DNA of 8,727 nt from positions 1 to 8,727 of the forward strand of contig JAKBCB010000138.1 in NCBI GenBank assembly GCA_021808185.1. The letters run 5' to 3'. The notes below the pieces were generated by a model. That model was not told the DNA's origin. It saw only the letters and a program-made list of their open reading frames with translations, and ran no database searches. This DNA comes from Pseudomonadota bacterium (lineage in GTDB: Bacteria; Pseudomonadota; Alphaproteobacteria; Acetobacterales; Acetobacteraceae). Of the stretch, positions 5,933-8,727 are shown piece by piece (positions within the stretch are counted from its first letter, which is position 1; every line of letters begins with the position of its first letter). Both the position numbers and the translations under genes were made by a program.

Positions 5933-6238
5933 ATGGACGACAGCGTGACCAAGCCGACCACCAGGACGCGTGTGCGAACCGAGCGCCCGCGCCTGCACAA
6001 GGTGATCCTGCTCAACGACGACTACACGCCGCGCGAGATCGTCGTCGTCATCCTCAAGGGCGAGTTCCGCATGAGCGAGGACCAGGCCCGCCGGGTGATG
6101 ATGACGGCGCATCGGCGCGGCGCGTGTGTCGTGGCCGTGTTCACCAAGGATGTCGCGCAGAGCAAGGCCACAAACGCGACGGATGCCGCGCGCAAGCAGG
6201 GCTATCCGCTGTTGTTCACGACAGAACCGGAGGAATGA
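5933..6238 (+). CDS. clpS: Clp protease adaptor ClpS, ClpS2-type
   Basis: A 101-residue cytoplasmic adaptor that binds N-terminal destabilising residues and delivers substrates to ClpAP. The first 18 residues are a flexible basic tail of the kind that enters the ClpA pore. The core shows VILLNDDYTP, the helix EIVVVILKGEFRMSEDQARRVMMTAHRRG and the closing YPLLFTTEPEE. Aligning with E. coli ClpS (constant offset of six), the alpha-amino-group ligands N34, D35 and H66 correspond to N28, D29 and H60, all kept, whereas the gatekeeper M40 is R34. Arg here, plus the FRMSE and TTEPEE motifs, matches the second ClpS paralogue (ClpS2) of alphaproteobacteria, reported in Agrobacterium to have a narrower N-degron specificity. 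The usual downstream clpA is absent: the next gene runs on the other strand. Start supported by GGGAG nine bases upstream. Confidence 0.95.
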   Translation: MDDSVTKPTTRTRVRTERPRLHKVILLNDDYTPREIVVVILKGEFRMSEDQARRVMMTAHRRGACVVAVFTKDVAQSKATNATDAARKQGYPLLFTTEPEE

Positions 6239-6251
6239 GGCTTTCGCCTCA
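6236..6251. terminator. Shared hairpin containing both convergent stop codons
   Basis: TGAGGC (6236-6241), loop TTTC (6242-6245), GCCTCA (6246-6251), a perfect 6-bp stem. The left arm starts with the TGA stop of clpS; the right arm ends with the complement of the TGA stop of the DUF1244 gene. No T-run follows on either strand. Likely a compact bidirectional end for both transcripts. Confidence 0.45.
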
Positions 6252-6554
6252 ATGCCCCGGGTGCGACTTCGCGAGCGCCGCCTTCTGTGCGCTGTCCGCC
6301 GGCTTCTGGTACTTCGCCTGCCATTCCTTGTACGGCATGCCATAGACGATCTCGCGGGCTTCGGGGTCCGGCAGGGCGATGCCTTTCGCCTCCGCCGCCT
6401 CGCGGTACCAGCGGCTGAGGCAGTTGCGGCAGAAGCCGGCGAGATTCATCAGGTCGATGTTCTGTACGTCGGTGCGGGTGCGCAGGTGCGCGACCAGGGT
6501 GCGGAAGGCGGCGGCTTCCAGCTCGGTGCGGGTCGCGGCGTCGATCTCGGTCAT
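6249..6554 (-). CDS. DUF1244 family protein (SMc04008-like)
   Basis: A 101-residue conserved protein of unknown function found widely in proteobacteria. The family signature is complete: FRTLVAHLRTRTDVQNIDL, then MNLAGFCRNCLSRWY with a C42-x-x-C45 pair, then AREIVYGMPYKEW and YQKPA. It is mainly helical, with no signal peptide or membrane segment, so cytoplasmic. The CxxC could bind metal or act in redox chemistry, but I know of no established activity. ATG 6554 is chosen over an upstream extension because AAGGAG (6566-6561 on the minus strand) lies six bases before it and the family begins here. It converges on clpS, and is divergent from the glycerate kinase gene across a region with a large palindrome. 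Confidence 0.92.
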   Translation of the reverse strand: MTEIDAATRTELEAAAFRTLVAHLRTRTDVQNIDLMNLAGFCRNCLSRWYREAAEAKGIALPDPEAREIVYGMPYKEWQAKYQKPADSAQKAALAKSHPGH

Positions 6555-6560
6555 TTGGGT

Positions 6561-6566
6561 CTCCTT
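6561..6566 (-). promoter_or_regulatory. Strong ribosome binding site of the DUF1244 gene
   Basis: AAGGAG on the minus strand, six bases before ATG 6554. It is the best Shine-Dalgarno match I found in the window and fixes the start against the longer open frame reaching 6617. Confidence 0.7.
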
Positions 6567-6573
6567 CTGGTCC

Positions 6574-6615
6574 GGCGGAGATGGCGCCTGGAGTGCCACT
6601 TCGCCATACTCCGCC
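6574..6615. repeat. 13-bp inverted repeat with one bulged A in a divergent promoter region
   Basis: GGCGGAGATGGCG (6574-6586) pairs completely with 6602-6615 (CGCCAT, extra A at 6608, CTCCGCC). The 15-base loop holds a second small palindrome AGTG-C-CACT (6592-6600). It sits in the middle of the 86 bp between the DUF1244 gene and glycerate kinase. It may be an operator for divergent transcription or an mRNA hairpin. The promoters themselves must overlap or flank it; the CATACT/TATGGC bases at its right arm are the only -10-like sequence. Confidence 0.6.
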
Positions 6616-6640
6616 ACCGCCGCGGGGAGGGAAAGACGGC

Positions 6641-7918
6641 ATGGCCTGGGAGGATGCGAGCGCGCGCGCGGTGTTGCGCGCGATTTTCGATGCGGCGGTG
6701 GCCGCGGCCGACCCGCGCCGCGTGCTGGCCCAGCATCTGCCGGACAAGCCGCGCGGCCGCTGCGTCGTGGTCGGCGCCGGCAAATCGGCGGCGGTGATGG
6801 CGGCGGCGCTGGAGGCGGCGTGGCCGGATGTGCCGCTCGGCGGCGTCGTGGTGACGCGCTACGGGCATGCGGTTCCCACCGCCCGCATCACCGTCCTCGA
6901 ATCCTCGCATCCGGTGCCGGACGCCAACGGAGAGGCGGCGGCGCGGCGGATCCTGGCCAGCGTGCAGGGGCTGGGGCCAGACGACACGGTGATCGCGCTG
7001 ATGTCGGGCGGCGCCTCGGCGCTGCTGCCGCTGCCGGTGGCGGGGCTGACGCTGGCCGACAAGCAGGCGGTCAACCGGGCGCTATTGGCCTCTGGCGCGA
7101 CGATTTCCGAAATGAATTGCGTGCGCAAGCACCTTTCCGCCATCAAGGGTGGCAGGCTTGCCGCCGCCGCTGCGCCCGCGCGCGTGGTGACGCTGGCCAT
7201 CAGCGACGTGCCGGGCGACGATCCGGCGGTGATCGGCAGCGGCCCGACCGTTCCCGACCCGACGACCTTCACGCAGGCGCGCGCCATCCTGGCGAAATAC
7301 GGAATCGTGCCCTCGCCGCGGGTGGCCAGCCGGCTTGCGTCGGACAGCGATGAGACGCCGAAGCCTGGCGGCCTGCCGCACACCGAATTCCGCATGATCG
7401 CGACCCCGCTGATGGCGCTGCGCGCCGCCGCCGAGGCGGCGAGGGCCGCCGGCATCGCGCCGCTGATCCTGGGCGACGCGCTGGAGGGCGAGAGCCGAGA
7501 GCTTGGCACGGCGATGGCCGGCATCGCGAAAAGTGTCGCGGCCCATGCCGAGCCGCTGCGCCCGCCCGCCGTGCTGCTCTCCGGCGGGGAGACCACGGTC
7601 AGCATCGGCGCTGGCCCGGCCGGGCGTGGCGGGCGCAACAGCGAGTTTCTGCTCGGGCTCGCGGTGGCGCTGGGGGGCGCGCCCGGGATCTGGGCCGCCG
7701 CCGGCGACACCGACGGTATCGACGGCACCGAGGACGCGGCCGGCGCGCTGGTGACACCCGACACGCTGGCCCGCGCCCGCGGCGCCGGGCTCGATCCGGG
7801 GGCCTCGCTTGCCGGCCATGACAGCTATTCGCTGTTCGCCGCACTCGGCGACCTGATCCGCACGGGACCGACGTTGACCAACGTGAACGATCTGCGTGCC
7901 ATCCTGATCGCCCCTTGA
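6641..7918 (+). CDS. gckA: Glycerate 2-kinase (MOFRL family, TtuD/GckA type)
   Basis: A 425-residue cytoplasmic enzyme that phosphorylates D-glycerate with ATP to 2-phosphoglycerate. Family members were historically called hydroxypyruvate reductase TtuD. The N-terminal DUF4147 domain shows CVVVGAGKSA (K48), VVVTRYGHAVP, SSHPVPDANG, LMSGGASALLPLP, ATISEMNCVRKHLSAIKGGRL and ISDVPGDDPAVIGSGPTVPDP. The C-terminal MOFRL domain (from about residue 310) shows LLSGGETTV, GRGGRNSEFLLGLAV and AAGDTDGIDGTEDAAGALV, ending NVNDLRAILI. Length is normal. ATG 6641 has GGGGAGGGAAA some nine bases upstream; the in-frame extension to 6581 runs through the palindrome and is non-conserved proline-rich sequence. 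Pyruvate kinase follows 107 bp later, fitting a route from glycerate (tartrate, glyoxylate or hydroxypyruvate catabolism) to pyruvate. Hydroxypyruvate/tartronate reductase is not in the window. Confidence 0.95.
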   Translation: MAWEDASARAVLRAIFDAAVAAADPRRVLAQHLPDKPRGRCVVVGAGKSAAVMAAALEAAWPDVPLGGVVVTRYGHAVPTARITVLESSHPVPDANGEAAARRILASVQGLGPDDTVIALMSGGASALLPLPVAGLTLADKQAVNRALLASGATISEMNCVRKHLSAIKGGRLAAAAAPARVVTLAISDVPGDDPAVIGSGPTVPDPTTFTQARAILAKYGIVPSPRVASRLASDSDETPKPGGLPHTEFRMIATPLMALRAAAEAARAAGIAPLILGDALEGESRELGTAMAGIAKSVAAHAEPLRPPAVLLSGGETTVSIGAGPAGRGGRNSEFLLGLAVALGGAPGIWAAAGDTDGIDGTEDAAGALVTPDTLARARGAGLDPGASLAGHDSYSLFAALGDLIRTGPTLTNVNDLRAILIAP

Positions 7919-7924
7919 TGGGCG
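7909..7924 (+). terminator. Short hairpin over the glycerate kinase stop codon
   Basis: CGCCC (7909-7913), loop CTTGAT, GGGCG (7920-7924). The 5-bp stem straddles the TGA stop at 7916-7918 and has no T-run immediately after it (ATTTTC comes about ten bases later). Weak candidate only. Confidence 0.25.
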
Positions 7925-7949
7925 GACAGGCCGGATTTTCTCCGAGGGT

Positions 7950-7978
7950 TTGACTTATTGCCCGTCCCCGGCCTATCG
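7950..7978 (+). promoter_or_regulatory. Candidate housekeeping promoter of pyruvate kinase
   Basis: TTGACT (7950-7955), 17 bases, CTATCG (7973-7978); the -35 is close to the alphaproteobacterial TTGAC consensus, the -10 is weaker. The expected start near 7985 would leave a leader of about 40 bases with AAGGA at 8012-8016 before the ATG. The rest of the 107-bp gap shows a 6-bp repeat GGCCGG/CCGGCC (7929-7934, 7968-7973) flanking the -35. Confidence 0.4.
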
Positions 7979-8025
7979 CCCCGCCTCGTCTTGCCCGCCC
8001 TTCCTGCCCCGAAGGATCGCCGACC

Positions 8026-8727
8026 ATGACGCTCCACCACAAGCTGCGCCGCCGCCGCCGCACGAAGATCATCGCCACCCTCGGCCCGGCCAGTTCCTCG
8101 CCCGAGGTGCTGAGCCGGCTGTTCCAGGCCGGCGCCGACGTGTTCCGGCTGAATTTCTCGCACGGGTCGCACGAGGATCATGCGGCAAGGATCAAGATGA
8201 TCCGCGAGCTGGAGGAATATGTCGGCCACCCGATCGGCATTCTCGCCGACGTGCAGGGGCCGAAGCTGCGTGTCGGCCGGTTCGGCGGCGGGCGGGTGCA
8301 GTTGCAGACCGGGCAGGCGTTCACGCTCGACCTGAACCCCACCCCCGGCGACGCGCGGCGGGTGAACCTGCCGCATCCGGAGATCATCTCCGCCGCCACC
8401 ATCGGCACCTCGCTGCTGCTGGACGACGGCAAGCTGCGGCTGCGGGTGACGCGGGTGCGCGACGACCATCTGGAAACCGAAGTGACCGTCGGCGGCCCGC
8501 TTTCGGACCGCAAGGGCGTCAACGTGCCGGACACCGTGCTGCCGATCCCGGCACTGACGGTGAAGGACCGCGAGGACCTCGCCTTCGTGCTGGAACAGGG
8601 CGTGCAGTATATTGGCCTGTCCTTCGTGCAGCGGCCGGAGGACGTGGCCGAGGCGAAGGAGATCGCCGCCGGGCGCGCCTGGATCATGAGCAAGCTGGAA
8701 AAGCCGCAGGCGCTCGAAAATTTGAAC
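8026..8727 (+). CDS. pyk: Pyruvate kinase, N-terminal half (3' end outside window)
   Basis: The first 234 codons of the glycolytic enzyme that converts phosphoenolpyruvate and ADP to pyruvate and ATP; full proteins are about 470-480 residues. The frame is open to the window edge. After a very basic start (HKLRRRRRTK) come RTKIIATLGPASS, the K+/nucleotide-site segment VFRLNFSHG (R41, N43, S45), ILADVQGPKLRVG opening the B domain (about residues 75-170), SDRKGVNVPDT, then the return to the barrel with DLAFVLEQGVQYIGLSFVQ. The catalytic lysine and magnesium ligand are K223 and E225 in IMSKLEKPQAL. ATG 8026 follows AAGGA by nine bases. With glycerate 2-kinase immediately upstream, only enolase is needed to connect the two reactions; a ttuD-pyruvate kinase neighbourhood also occurs in tartrate loci of Agrobacterium. 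The family is certain; whether it is the only pyk in the genome cannot be told. Confidence 0.95.
   Translation, partial: MTLHHKLRRRRRTKIIATLGPASSSPEVLSRLFQAGADVFRLNFSHGSHEDHAARIKMIRELEEYVGHPIGILADVQGPKLRVGRFGGGRVQLQTGQAFTLDLNPTPGDARRVNLPHPEIISAATIGTSLLLDDGKLRLRVTRVRDDHLETEVTVGGPLSDRKGVNVPDTVLPIPALTVKDREDLAFVLEQGVQYIGLSFVQRPEDVAEAKEIAAGRAWIMSKLEKPQALENLN

Noticed and set aside
5800..6015. N-terminal extension of hslO by 72 residues
   Set aside because: The extra sequence is unlike Hsp33 and overlaps the clpS start; the family begins near ATG 5799.
4843..6345. 500-codon plus-strand frame opposite hslO and running through clpS
   Set aside because: Shadow of Hsp33 and an alternate frame of ClpS; no recognisable motif.
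1..8727. Mobile element, CRISPR array, prophage, tRNA or defence system
   Set aside because: No spaced direct repeats, transposase or integrase motifs, cloverleaf-like segment, or clear composition break was seen; all gene-length frames are accounted for by chromosomal housekeeping or regulatory genes.

Overview
The window is GC-rich chromosomal DNA (by eye around 70% G+C) with tightly packed genes, strong third-position G/C bias and no sign of mobile DNA, tRNA, rRNA or CRISPR. The proteins (a ClpS2-type adaptor, a DUF1244 protein, an HtrA protease beside an OmpR-type two-component system, glycerate kinase next to pyruvate kinase, HrpB) point to an alphaproteobacterium. Acetobacteraceae or a close relative is my best guess. 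That is inferred from protein character, not from a marker gene.

Layout. Positions 1-381 hold the 3' end of hrpB, an ATP-dependent helicase. Positions 482-4083 form a co-directional cluster: a secreted single-PDZ HtrA-type serine protease, an OmpR/PhoB-type response regulator, its membrane histidine kinase, and a small exported protein of unknown function. The cluster looks like an envelope-stress operon in which the two-component system sits behind a protease it may control. A perfect 8+1+8 palindrome, which also contains TCATGA twice in an 11-bp register, lies just before the protease and is the obvious candidate operator. A convergent minus-strand pair follows: the redox chaperone Hsp33 (hslO, 5799-4834), then an unrecognised lipoprotein (4768-4100). 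clpS (5933-6238, +) diverges from hslO and is a ClpS2-type N-degron adaptor. A DUF1244 gene (6554-6249, -) converges on clpS; the two stop codons sit in opposite arms of one small hairpin. A glycerate 2-kinase gene (6641-7918, +) diverges from the DUF1244 gene across 86 bp, centred on a 13-bp inverted repeat with a single bulged A. The window ends inside a pyruvate kinase gene (from 8026).

Functional reading. The left half concerns envelope protein quality control and its sensing, and the middle concerns cytoplasmic proteostasis (Hsp33, ClpS). The right end is carbon metabolism: glycerate 2-kinase makes 2-phosphoglycerate, which enolase and then pyruvate kinase turn into pyruvate, as in tartrate, glyoxylate or glycerate use. 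No stretch longer than about 135 bp lacks a gene. I see no convincing wholly new system. The least explained items are the regulatory palindromes at 443-459, 532-552 and 6574-6615, the small exported protein at the end of the protease/two-component cluster, and the lipoprotein after hslO.
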